From: Candidatus Tiamatella incendiivivens
GTDB taxonomy: Archaea > Thermoproteota > Thermoprotei_A > Sulfolobales > Acidilobaceae
Length of the DNA: 33,192 nucleotides
Reading direction: 5' to 3'
NCBI GenBank assembly: GCA_015522635.1
Contig: WALW01000022.1
Coordinates: 1 to 33,192 of the forward strand
Shown here: positions 8,374 to 15,663 of the stretch, piece by piece
Position numbering within the stretch: position 1 is the stretch's first letter
How the letters are laid out: each line of letters begins with the position of its first letter
Made by a program: the position numbers and the translations under genes
The notes under the pieces: generated by a model
Told to the model about the DNA's origin: nothing
What the model saw: only the letters and a program-made list of their open reading frames with translations
Database searches by the model: none

Positions 8374-9702
8374 CTATTTTCTAAGGTCTATAATCCTCTT
8401 AGCCTTACCTCCATCAACTCTATCAAGCGATCCGGGTTCAACTACTTCTACCCTCGGATTCATGAGTAGCACCTCCCTAAGCCTACTCTTAACTAGACGC
8501 TCTAATGCCATATACTTCTCCCTTGCAACATCGTCTCCTGCTTCAACTTCTATCCTCATCTTGTCAAGCCCGGATTCCCTGTACACTATAACCCTATAGT
8601 TGGGGCTTACTCCATCTACTCCGAGGAGCATGGCCTCTATAGAACTAGGGAAAACGTTTACACCGTTAATCACAAGCATATCATCAGCTCTGCCTGCTAT
8701 TCTACCTATTTTCCGCATCGTTCTACCACAGTCACAGGAGTCGGAGTCGTATAGGTATGAAATATCATTAGTCCAGTACCTTAGAAGAGGCATTGCCTCG
8801 TGAGTGAGGGGGGTTACGACAAGTACACCCTTCTCCTCAGATTCAACAGGCTCACCTGTTTTAGGGTCAACTATCTCTACAAGGTAGTGATCCTCCCAGA
8901 CATGGAGGCCGTCATGGATGGGGCATTCTCCACCTACTCCAGGCCCGTATAACTCGCTCATACCATAGACATCATAAGCCTCTATATCCCATATAGATTC
9001 TATCCTCCTCCTCAGCTCCTCAGTCCACATTTCAGCGCCGAGCAGTGCTGTGCGAACCAGTGTATCCCTCTTCAAGTCTACCCCCATTTCCAGCGCCGCC
9101 TCAGCTAAACGTATCATGTAATTGGGAACTGCAGCGATTGCCGTGGCGTTTAAATCCCTGATCATTATTATATTCCTCCTAGTATATCCTGTGCCTGCTG
9201 GAACTACTGTCGCTCCAAGGCGTAGGCCCCCGTAGTGGAAGCCTAAGCCGCCTGTGAACCAATGGTATCCGAGGGCTACATAGACTGTATCTCCACTTGA
9301 TACGCCTTGCATGCTCATGGTTCTAGCCATTAAACTACCCCAGCTTTCCAGGTCCCCTCTAGTGTAGGCAACTACAGTAGGTTTACCTGTTGTTCCACTG
9401 CTAGCGTGCAGCTCAACTACTTCTTCCAAAGGAACGCTTATCATCCCATACGGATAGTTGTCCCTTAATTGTTGTTTACGGGTGAAGGGAAGCTTCGATA
9501 CATCCGATAGTTCCCTGATGTCACTTGGAGTTATATTGTTCTCCTTCATAACCCTCCTGTAATACATGTTGTTCTCGTAGGCGTGTTTTACAGTCCATTT
9601 AAACCTTTTCAACTTGACTTTCTCTATAACATCCCTCCCAGCGGTTTCAATGGGATCGAAAAACCCTACGGTTTCCTTTACAGGTTTTGTTATAGTCTTC
9701 AT
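8374..9702 (-). CDS. Phenylacetate-CoA ligase-like AMP-forming enzyme
   Basis: This 442-aa member of the PaaK branch of adenylate-forming enzymes should activate an aryl or other carboxylic acid with ATP and CoA. Motifs are ELHASSGTTGKPTVVAYT (phosphate loop), EAYDVYGMSELYGPGVGGEC (adenine and substrate pocket), GVLVVTPLTHEAMPLLRYWT, the Cys pair region CDCGRTMRKIGRIAGRADD with hinge Asp, and a C-terminal domain ending DGGKAKRI with the expected catalytic Lys. Substrate is not readable. In peptide-fermenting archaea such enzymes often handle phenylacetate or indoleacetate. The ATG at 9702 lies 1 nt after the stop of the upstream symporter gene, so uptake and CoA activation are probably coupled. 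Confidence 0.85.
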   Translation of the reverse strand: MKTITKPVKETVGFFDPIETAGRDVIEKVKLKRFKWTVKHAYENNMYYRRVMKENNITPSDIRELSDVSKLPFTRKQQLRDNYPYGMISVPLEEVVELHASSGTTGKPTVVAYTRGDLESWGSLMARTMSMQGVSSGDTVYVALGYHWFTGGLGFHYGGLRLGATVVPAGTGYTRRNIIMIRDLNATAIAAVPNYMIRLAEAALEMGVDLKRDTLVRTALLGAEMWTEELRRRIESIWDIEAYDVYGMSELYGPGVGGECPIHDGLHVWEDHYLVEIVDPKTGEPVESEEKGVLVVTPLTHEAMPLLRYWTNDISYLYDSDSCDCGRTMRKIGRIAGRADDMLVINGVNVFPSSIEAMLLGVDGVSPNYRVIVYRESGLDKMRIEVEAGDDVAREKYMALERLVKSRLREVLLMNPRVEVVEPGSLDRVDGGKAKRIIDLRK

Positions 9703-9703
9703 T

Positions 9704-10957
9704 TCACCCGCCTCTCGGTAGTAGGGATATTATAAGTGAGATTGCTAGGGATATTGTGAAGCTGAGGTGGTTGAATGGGAGGGAGAATCCTAAGAGTCCA
9801 GCTGCACTGTATAATAGAACTGAGAGTATTCCTGTAACGCTCCCAACAAGCACACTCTCCCTATTCCCCCGCCCTGTAACCATTGAAAGTACTGGAGGTA
9901 TGAATGCAATGCCAGTTATACTCCATCCAAGCTTGAATACTGATGTAAGTGTATTGGATAGTGCTGAGGGAATGTTGAACATTCCGATCACGATGGCTAG
10001 TACTGCAATCATTACAGCACTACTGATTAACCTCACCGACCTGACGTCCCTCTTGCCAAGCAAGTCGTATGCTAGGGAGCTGCCTACTGTGAGCCCTATA
10101 CTGTCCATAGTGCTCATTGACGCAGCTATAATGGCGGCAGCCATTATAGCTGCCCCCCAAGGGCCTAGGAGGGATTCCGCTAGTAAGGGTATGACTTTGG
10201 GTGGTGGAACACTTCCTAGGAGGCTTCTCGCCATTATACCGGATGAATACGACCCGAATGTAACGAGTATGGCGAAGCCTAGGGCTATGAGCCCGGCTTT
10301 ATTGACGACCTTCTCTTCTTTAACGGTGTAGAATCTATTCAGCATTTGGGGTAATCCCCAGACTGCAACGCTCGTTATAATAGCTATGTCTAATAGTAGA
10401 TCCAGTCCTGGGAATTTCGAGGATAATGGAGTTGACTGTATTACTGCAGCCTTTACTCCTGAAACAGTTATTGCAGCTCCTGCTAGGAGTGCTACACCTG
10501 TCGCCATTACTACTCCTTGTAACGCGTCTGTCCACACTATTCCATACATCCCGCTTAGAACTACGTAAGCAGCGATTACTGATACAAGGATGACTGCGGA
10601 AGCTGTAAGCGTTATGTTTAGGACGGTTGCCAGCATGACTGAGGCTCCCGCTACTACTGTAGCGGCATAAAGTGTGAGGCCTATAGCAGCCATGGAGCCT
10701 AGGTATGATTGTAGAATGCCGGTTTTATGGGTTTTCGCTAGTAGTTCAGGTATTGTCAGTGCTTTCAACTTGTCACCTAATACCGATACTTTTGGCCCTA
10801 TTAGTTTGAATGTGACTAGTACTCCGAGCGTCACGTTTAGAAGGGGGATTAACAGGCTCCATGAGCCCCATAGGTATCCCCACATTCCTCCGACGACTAT
10901 GACGACGCTTGAGAAGTATGTTGCGCCGAACGTGAATGCTAGGAGCCATGTGCCCAT
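9704..10957 (-). CDS. Sodium:solute symporter (SSS family)
   Basis: The protein couples Na+ entry to solute uptake. SSS features are the N-terminal NMGTWLLAFTFGATYFSS, the helix MYGIVWTDALQGVVMATG with the conserved TD-QG core, and AAIIAASMSTMDSIGLTVGSS, where paired Ser/Thr help build the Na+ site. The ORF from ATG 10957 is 417 aa, but the frame is open upstream to a TAA at 11090-11092. The upstream translation, with AGYLLASLGLGVLFKSK followed by ADTLEGFLVANR, is the first helix and the conserved E-F-A-R-G motif of the family. The true N-terminus therefore lies near 11050, where only ATA is available after AGGAG with 8 nt spacing, unless a base is missing. Downstream is the CoA-ligase gene. 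Confidence 0.86.
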   Translation of the reverse strand: MGTWLLAFTFGATYFSSVVIVVGGMWGYLWGSWSLLIPLLNVTLGVLVTFKLIGPKVSVLGDKLKALTIPELLAKTHKTGILQSYLGSMAAIGLTLYAATVVAGASVMLATVLNITLTASAVILVSVIAAYVVLSGMYGIVWTDALQGVVMATGVALLAGAAITVSGVKAAVIQSTPLSSKFPGLDLLLDIAIITSVAVWGLPQMLNRFYTVKEEKVVNKAGLIALGFAILVTFGSYSSGIMARSLLGSVPPPKVIPLLAESLLGPWGAAIMAAAIIAASMSTMDSIGLTVGSSLAYDLLGKRDVRSVRLISSAVMIAVLAIVIGMFNIPSALSNTLTSVFKLGWSITGIAFIPPVLSMVTGRGNRESVLVGSVTGILSVLLYSAAGLLGFSLPFNHLSFTISLAISLIISLLPRGG

Positions 10958-11082
10958 GTTACGGTTTGCTACTAGGAACCCTTCCAGTGTGTCTGCTTTC
11001 GATTTAAATAAAACTCCAAGGCCTAATGAGGCGAGGAGGTATCCCGCTATGAGTGATTCTCCTGTAAATATACACCACCCCT

Positions 11083-11098
11083 TCCCACTTTAGTGGGA
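11083..11098. promoter_or_regulatory. Palindromic operator candidate before the symporter operon
   Basis: The arms TCCCACT (11083-11089) and AGTGGGA (11092-11098) are perfect reverse complements around a 2-nt centre. The site lies about 25 nt downstream of the TATA box at 11118-11126, so it straddles the expected start of transcription of the symporter/ligase operon. That is a normal place for an archaeal repressor to act. The short loop makes it unlikely as an RNA hairpin. The regulator is not identifiable. Confidence 0.5.
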
Positions 11099-11117
11099 GA
11101 AAGAAACTTGTTAGCCC

Positions 11118-11126
11118 ATATATAAA
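11118..11126 (-). promoter_or_regulatory. TATA box candidate for the symporter/CoA-ligase operon
   Basis: The minus strand reads TTTATATAT, preceded by AAAGG (purine-rich, BRE-like). The expected start of transcription is near 11096, within the palindrome at 11083-11098. No other good TATA element lies between the operon and the MFS gene ending at 11181. Confidence 0.5.
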
Positions 11127-11180
11127 CCTTTATCTCCCCTAGTTATACAATAAAAAGAGATTTATAATATATGAATCCGA

Positions 11181-12620
11181 TTAGGCTTCCCTTATTATTC
11201 TAACAACCTCCCTGATCAGCGGGGATATAAGCAGAAGCAAAACATAGAGCCCTGCAGAGGAGAAGAATAGGTATCTATACGCCATCACTTTAGGGATTCG
11301 GATTTTAATAAGTCCCCCCGGCGTTGGGAAGCTCATTAGAATAGAGTACATACTCATAAGCGTCCCCGCTACAGCAGGACCCCATGATGCTCCTAGGTTT
11401 CTAAATAAACTGTTTAAACCTGTGGTAACTCCGAGGAACCTTTTGTCGACAGTGAATATGAGCACGTTTATTAAGCTGACGTTAAGCACGCTAATACTAG
11501 TTCCTACTATTACAACAAGGGTTACAAGCCTGAGTAGACTGGGCCCAACGGGGTTCATTGCTAGTGTAGTTAAGCCTAATATAGCTAGAATTGCACCGGT
11601 ATAAACGAAGGGTTTGGCACCTATTTTAACCATGAATTTCCCTACTATCGGTGCCACTATAAGCATGACAATAGCGTTAGGCGTCATGAGTAGCCCGGAT
11701 TGAAGTATATTCTTCCCATACCCATAGGGATGCGGCATCTGGAGGATGTATATTACAGCCTGGTTCATCATTTGGACAGCAAAACCCGCAAGGAATATTC
11801 CTATGTCAGTGATGAGCACATTCCTATCCGCCATCAGTTTGACCGGGAGCAACGGATTATCCGCGAGCACCTCCCAGTAAATAAACGCGACTAGCGATAC
11901 TATGGACAATACCAGTAGCCCAAGAGTCCAAGAGTTAAGCCAGCCTATGGTGGGAGCCCTTGTAACTGCTATCAATGCAGCTACCGAGAATATTGACAGT
12001 AGCGTTAGACCCGTCCAGTCCATTTTACCTGGAGTCCTGTACCTGCTCTCCCTCAGAACCTTATATGAAGCATAAAGTACTAGGATTGCGAATGGTATAA
12101 TGGTATGGTAAGTCCACTCCCACCCATAGTTCTCAGCTATGAAGCTTCCCAGCGGGAGTGCTATTGCTATACCAACACCGAACATTGCACTTATGATCCC
12201 CTGTACTTGGGGTACCATTTTAGGCGGGAACTCTTCTCTCACTATTGTGAAGCCCAGTGGGAATATAGCCATTCCAAGGCCTTGGAGTGCTCTTGCAAGT
12301 AAGAGTATTGTGAATGTAGGCGCGAAGCCTGTGAAGACTACTCCTATGGTGTATATTGAGAGTGCTATCAGGAATAGTTTTCTTTTCCCATGAATGTCTC
12401 CGAGTTTACCAAAGAGAGCTACGCTTATTGTACCTGTGAGTAGGTATATGGATAGAACCCAGCTTACATCGCTAGGCGTCACGTGGAACTGCCTTTGAAT
12501 AGTTGGGAGGGATGGTATTAGTACTGCTTCTGTATACATGACTAGGAGCGGGAGGGTTACTAGGACCATCATTGCACGCTTCGCGTATTTGAGATCGTAG
12601 ACTTCCCCGTCATCCTCCAC
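11181..12620 (-). CDS. MFS multidrug-type transporter, DHA2/EmrB-QacA-like (14 TM)
   Basis: The 479-aa protein has about 14 membrane helices, as in the DHA2 drug:H+ antiporters. MFS motif A is visible as FGKLGDIHGKRKLF between helices 2 and 3. A motif-C-like helix with GVGIAIALPLGSFIAENYGWEWTY follows helix 4, including the typical GW-W-F/Y ending. Helices 13-14 lie before the short C-terminal tail. It probably exports a toxic compound using the proton gradient; the substrate is unknown. The start is GTG at 12620 with GGGTG about 8 nt upstream; an ATG just upstream is out of frame and stops at once. It diverges from the small export protein gene at 12735 across an AT-rich gap with TATA-like TTTTATATAAATATT. 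Confidence 0.88.
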   Translation of the reverse strand: MEDDGEVYDLKYAKRAMMVLVTLPLLVMYTEAVLIPSLPTIQRQFHVTPSDVSWVLSIYLLTGTISVALFGKLGDIHGKRKLFLIALSIYTIGVVFTGFAPTFTILLLARALQGLGMAIFPLGFTIVREEFPPKMVPQVQGIISAMFGVGIAIALPLGSFIAENYGWEWTYHTIIPFAILVLYASYKVLRESRYRTPGKMDWTGLTLLSIFSVAALIAVTRAPTIGWLNSWTLGLLVLSIVSLVAFIYWEVLADNPLLPVKLMADRNVLITDIGIFLAGFAVQMMNQAVIYILQMPHPYGYGKNILQSGLLMTPNAIVMLIVAPIVGKFMVKIGAKPFVYTGAILAILGLTTLAMNPVGPSLLRLVTLVVIVGTSISVLNVSLINVLIFTVDKRFLGVTTGLNSLFRNLGASWGPAVAGTLMSMYSILMSFPTPGGLIKIRIPKVMAYRYLFFSSAGLYVLLLLISPLIREVVRIIREA

Positions 12621-12734
12621 CTAGGACACCCATGCAGGATCCTATAATTATGTATTTTATATAAATATTCCAGAGTGTTTGCAGCTAATCCTTAAAACAC
12701 TCATATAAGCATAAGGTAACCAACGAGATGGTGG

Positions 12735-13229
12735 GTGGAACTGATAACGGTAAATATATCAGTGTACCTCTATGTTCTAGGGCTTATACCTACATTCGAG
12801 GGGAGATACGTTGTTGTAGTCGCGGCTGCACTACACCAGTCCCCGGCAATGGCTTTAACAACTGCTCTAGCGAGCGTCATAACACTCTCACTGGTCCTCC
12901 CCTGCATAATCCCATACATAGACGTTTTAGCTGGGAAACTTCAGTCTATGCGTAAACCAGTTATATCCCCGCTTGCAAGCTTGTATCTCACTTATGTAAT
13001 GAAAGCCAGAGTCAAAGCCGAGAAATATTCTAGGAAGTACGGGTTCCTGGGTCTTACTTTATTCATTGCAGTCCCCCTGCCTGGCACGGGAATATGGACT
13101 GGTACTCTGGGAGCCTACTTACTAGGCATCCCGAGGAGGCAAGTGGTAACTGCAGCAGTACTAGGCGGGGCATTATCAGTTTTCACCATGTTCGCAGCGA
13201 CCTATCCTTTAATAGAATTAGTTACCTAA
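12735..13229 (+). CDS. Small multidrug export-like membrane protein (COG2426 family)
   Basis: This 164-aa integral membrane protein has about four to five helices. The C-terminal half, FIAVPLPGTGIWTGTLGAYLLGI, matches the conserved core I recall for the Sm_multidrug_ex (COG2426) family, whose drug-export name has little experimental basis. The N-terminal half has GLIPTFEGRYVVVVAAAL, also family-like, where an E-R pair lies in a membrane segment. Length is normal. The start is GTG at 12735, after GATGGTGG. The next gene (short-chain dehydrogenase) starts 38 nt after the stop and may be co-transcribed. Function is unknown beyond a likely transport role. Confidence 0.78.
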   Translation: MELITVNISVYLYVLGLIPTFEGRYVVVVAAALHQSPAMALTTALASVITLSLVLPCIIPYIDVLAGKLQSMRKPVISPLASLYLTYVMKARVKAEKYSRKYGFLGLTLFIAVPLPGTGIWTGTLGAYLLGIPRRQVVTAAVLGGALSVFTMFAATYPLIELVT

Positions 13230-13267
13230 ATAATAGATCAGCGTTTTATCCTAGGTGGTTATATGAA

Positions 13268-14056
13268 ATGGTTAATCTAGGATTAAATGGATATAGAGTT
13301 ATCGTCACGGCTTCAACGGAAGGTATAGGGAGGGGCATAGTCGAGGTATTACTGGAGCAGGGGGCTAAGGTAGTTATAAACGGTAGAACCGCCGGTAAAA
13401 TGGAGAAAACCATTAGCGACCTGTCTCTCCTCGGAGAAGTTTATGGAGTAACTGGAGATTTATCGGTTCCCAGCCAGGCGGAGTCAATTGTAGATAAGGG
13501 GGTAGAGATGCTTGGAGGGCTTGATTCCCTAGTATACGTTACTGGGTCACCTAAACCCGGCGCGTTTGCCAACCTAAATTGGGAAGATTGGGATGGAGGT
13601 ATAAACCTCTTAATCAAAAGCTCTTTAGCCTTAACTAGGAGGGCTATTATACATCTTAAGGGATCAGATAATCCTTCGATAGTTTACTCGACTAGTGTGG
13701 CTGTGAAAGAACCGATACCTGATATTGCACTATCAAATGTGCTGAGGATAAGTGTCCATGGATTAGTGAAAACATTAGCCAGGGAACTTGGATCCATGAA
13801 TATACGTGTTAACGCTGTTATGCCCGGTTACATTATGACTAAACGAGTAGTTGAACTAGCAGAGTCCCGGTCGAAGGGTGATAATGTTAGTGTCGACGAA
13901 GTTATCGATAGTATTGGTAAAGGCATACCCATAGGACGTATTGGCAACCCTAGGGATGTCGGGTATGCAGTTGCATTCCTAATCAGCCGCTTGGCTTCCT
14001 ATATTACCGGAGTCTCCCTTCCAGTAGACGGTGGTTTACTGCGTTCAATATTCTAA
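13268..14056 (+). CDS. Short-chain dehydrogenase/reductase without the Tyr-Lys active site
   Basis: The protein is 262 aa with a classical-length SDR Rossmann fold. The nucleotide motif is TASTEGIGRGI (TGxxxGIG variant), followed by VINGRTAGK (a basic residue after strand 2 suggests NADPH). GDLSV and the strand-4 region VYVTGSPKPG (in place of NNAG) follow, then NIRVNAVMPGYIMTKRV and the C-terminal ITGVSLPVDGG. The catalytic block SIVYSTSVAV is followed by ALSNVLRISVHGLVKTLARE, so where classical SDRs have Y-x-x-S-K this protein has S-N-V-L-R: both Tyr and Lys are absent. I recall a subfamily with the same LSN-x-x-R pattern, so this is probably conserved, not damaged. I chose ATG 13268 with AGGTGG upstream; a longer in-frame extension overlaps the preceding gene. 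Confidence 0.8.
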   Translation: MVNLGLNGYRVIVTASTEGIGRGIVEVLLEQGAKVVINGRTAGKMEKTISDLSLLGEVYGVTGDLSVPSQAESIVDKGVEMLGGLDSLVYVTGSPKPGAFANLNWEDWDGGINLLIKSSLALTRRAIIHLKGSDNPSIVYSTSVAVKEPIPDIALSNVLRISVHGLVKTLARELGSMNIRVNAVMPGYIMTKRVVELAESRSKGDNVSVDEVIDSIGKGIPIGRIGNPRDVGYAVAFLISRLASYITGVSLPVDGGLLRSIF

Positions 14057-14215
14057 CAGTGCCTATGTTAGACTGTAAAGTCTAGGTATACCCGAAGCAT
14101 ATGTGGAGTAACAGTATATGACAGTTAGATTGAACACATTTTCATGGTATGAAGAATTATTATCTATAACACAGTATAAATCTAATTAAACATGCTTTTA
14201 GAGAGGTGTTACTCG

Positions 14216-14818
14216 ATGGATACCCTCGACCAGAAACTTATATACAAAGCCTTAGGGGTTCAAGCAATAGCTTTTGCTATATACCTAGTCTTCACTGGGG
14301 TTAATACCGGTATCACATCCATAAGCATAGTGGGGATAAGCTATACATCTAGCGCGCTAGTTAAAATGGAGAACGTAGGGCTTATACTGGCTGGACTTGT
14401 ACTCGCGTTTTCAGGTGCAATACTTTTCAGGGTGAAGGAGAAGAGAATTAAAGTATCCGGCAGCCTTTTCATAATAGCAGGCATCCTAGCTGCTGTAGCC
14501 GCCATAATTGTATTGTTAAACAATGGATCCCAAGGTGTTCTCGCCACGTTCCTATTAGGCATATTTATAGCTTCAAACACCATGGCAATGCCTATTCTAG
14601 GTTTAAGTATAATAAGAACTATTAGCAGTGAAGATAATGTTTTAAAATACTCCACGGCCCTATACATAATCACGCCAATACTCACTGTATACGGGTTGCT
14701 CGGATTAAGCTTGACAGGCCTAGTATCTACAACAATACTCTACGTAGAGTCTCAAGGCCTTCCAGAGCAAGCTGAGAAGCTGACTGAGACTATGGAGAAG
14801 GTTATACCTGAGCAATAA
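14216..14818 (+). CDS. Membrane protein of unknown function, about 6 TM
   Basis: I do not recognise the family. The 200-aa protein starts with the short charged segment MDTLDQKLIYKALG, then has about six hydrophobic helices: QAIAFAIYLVFTGV, VGLILAGLVLAFSGAILF, SLFIIAGILAAVAAIIVLL, ATFLLGIFIASNTMAMPIL, and two after KYSTALYII. It ends in a soluble acidic tail (QAEKLTETMEKVIPEQ). The ATG at 14216 is preceded by AGAGGTG at 14202-14208 with 7 nt spacing, so it is preferred over an in-frame ATG at 14192. TATA-like sequences lie at 14165-14190. Its 3' end overlaps the convergent small ORF at 14802 by 17 nt. Confidence 0.7.
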   Translation: MDTLDQKLIYKALGVQAIAFAIYLVFTGVNTGITSISIVGISYTSSALVKMENVGLILAGLVLAFSGAILFRVKEKRIKVSGSLFIIAGILAAVAAIIVLLNNGSQGVLATFLLGIFIASNTMAMPILGLSIIRTISSEDNVLKYSTALYIITPILTVYGLLGLSLTGLVSTTILYVESQGLPEQAEKLTETMEKVIPEQ

Positions 14819-14933
14819 ACCATTGTAAGGGCTCTATCAAAAAGGGTTGTGGATGAAGCTTCCTATAATATGCTGGTAGGAATAAAGCGGTTGCAGGCCC
14901 GAATACCATCAGGGCGAAGAATCCCCTGATCAT
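14802..14933 (-). CDS. Small membrane protein candidate, 43 aa, ATGA-coupled
   Basis: This short ORF starts at an ATG whose last bases overlap the TGA of the upstream 219-aa gene (ATGA at 14930-14933), a common arrangement for translational coupling. It encodes MIRGFFALMVFGPATALFLP followed by a short polar, aromatic tail ending WFIAQV. That gives one hydrophobic helix after a basic start, so an N-in membrane peptide is likely. A weak AGGAAAAA lies upstream. It runs 17 nt into the end of the convergent gene at 14216-14818. No family is recognised. The start-stop overlap and sensible membrane profile support it; its short length and lack of known homologues keep confidence modest. Confidence 0.42.
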   Translation of the reverse strand: MIRGFFALMVFGPATALFLPAYYRKLHPQPFLIEPLQWFIAQV

Positions 14934-15589
14934 GCGGGCTGTTTTTCCTGTCCACACTTTTTGAGGATAATCTTCGTTATCCTGTCAAGATCCTGTATTC
15001 CTCCACCGATTAGCTTGGAAGCTTCTCTGATACTCATATCCTTATGCAAGCCGTTCTTAATTAACTCGAAGACATCTTCCTCGCTTATCTTCTCGTAAAG
15101 GCTTGGAACGTGTAGGACAGCTTGGAGTAAACTTCCAACACCAGCTTGTAGGAAACAAATATTAATATCAACCTTCAGAGGAGGCCTCCCTCTATCTACT
15201 TTCTTCCTCACAGACATTAGTGATGAACCCTTGAAAACATGTGTAATGCTCTTCATAAGGTAGCCGTGGGCTTCAGCAGTAGCCCATAAAACAGTCATGG
15301 CACGTTGAGACAGTTCTAATCCCTCCCCCCTAGCTATAATAGGGAAGGTTTTAGCGATTAGTTCTGCTTCACTTATATAAACCTCGTATCCATCAGCAGA
15401 CTTATCAATGATGCCTACATTCTTTAACGCTAGATTCTCCAGGATTTCCCGTTCATCTGTTTCCTTTATGCGGAATAGAGTCTTATAGGATAATGGGAAA
15501 GGCAACAATCCCCTTAGATATACCAGTCTCTCGATGTTATTCAACTCAAGTAACAGGCTCCTAACTAATCCCGGCAAAGCATACTCCAC
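14930..15589 (-). CDS. Hypothetical protein, 219 aa, helix-rich
   Basis: I do not recognise this protein. It is soluble and helix-rich: an N-terminal region with LPGLVRSLLLELNNIERLVY, a central region with a basic patch (SVRKKVDRGRPPLKVDINI), and a C-terminal segment that could be a helix-turn-helix (DMSIREASKLIGGGIQDLDR followed by ITKIILKKC). The basic patch and HTH-like end would fit a nucleic-acid-binding protein, but this is inference. The start is GTG at 15589, with TTGGAG very close upstream; a TTG five codons in is an alternative. It diverges from the gamma-glutamyltransferase-like gene and is followed by the ATGA-coupled 43-codon ORF. Confidence 0.65.
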   Translation of the reverse strand: MEYALPGLVRSLLLELNNIERLVYLRGLLPFPLSYKTLFRIKETDEREILENLALKNVGIIDKSADGYEVYISEAELIAKTFPIIARGEGLELSQRAMTVLWATAEAHGYLMKSITHVFKGSSLMSVRKKVDRGRPPLKVDINICFLQAGVGSLLQAVLHVPSLYEKISEEDVFELIKNGLHKDMSIREASKLIGGGIQDLDRITKIILKKCGQEKQPA

Positions 15590-15663
15590 CGCTCCAAATC
15601 GTTACGCTATATCTCCGTTATATATGAAGGATACCTAATATATAGGGCAGGAGTTGAGGTAAG

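Noticed and set aside
13094-13267. Upstream in-frame extension of the short-chain dehydrogenase (58 codons)
   Set aside because: It overlaps the COG2426-like gene, reads unlike protein, and the ATG at 13268 has a good AGGTGG site and gives a normal SDR N-terminus.
14069-14084. Small hairpin TAGACT-GTAA-AGTCTA downstream of the short-chain dehydrogenase gene
   Set aside because: The stem is only 6 bp with no following T-run; not strong enough to call a terminator or operator.
14908-14930. Inverted repeat ATCAGGG-N9-CCCTGAT as a terminator between convergent genes
   Set aside because: It lies inside the ATGA-coupled small ORF and next to a stop codon, has no T-run, and archaeal termination mostly relies on T-rich tracts; chance is as likely.
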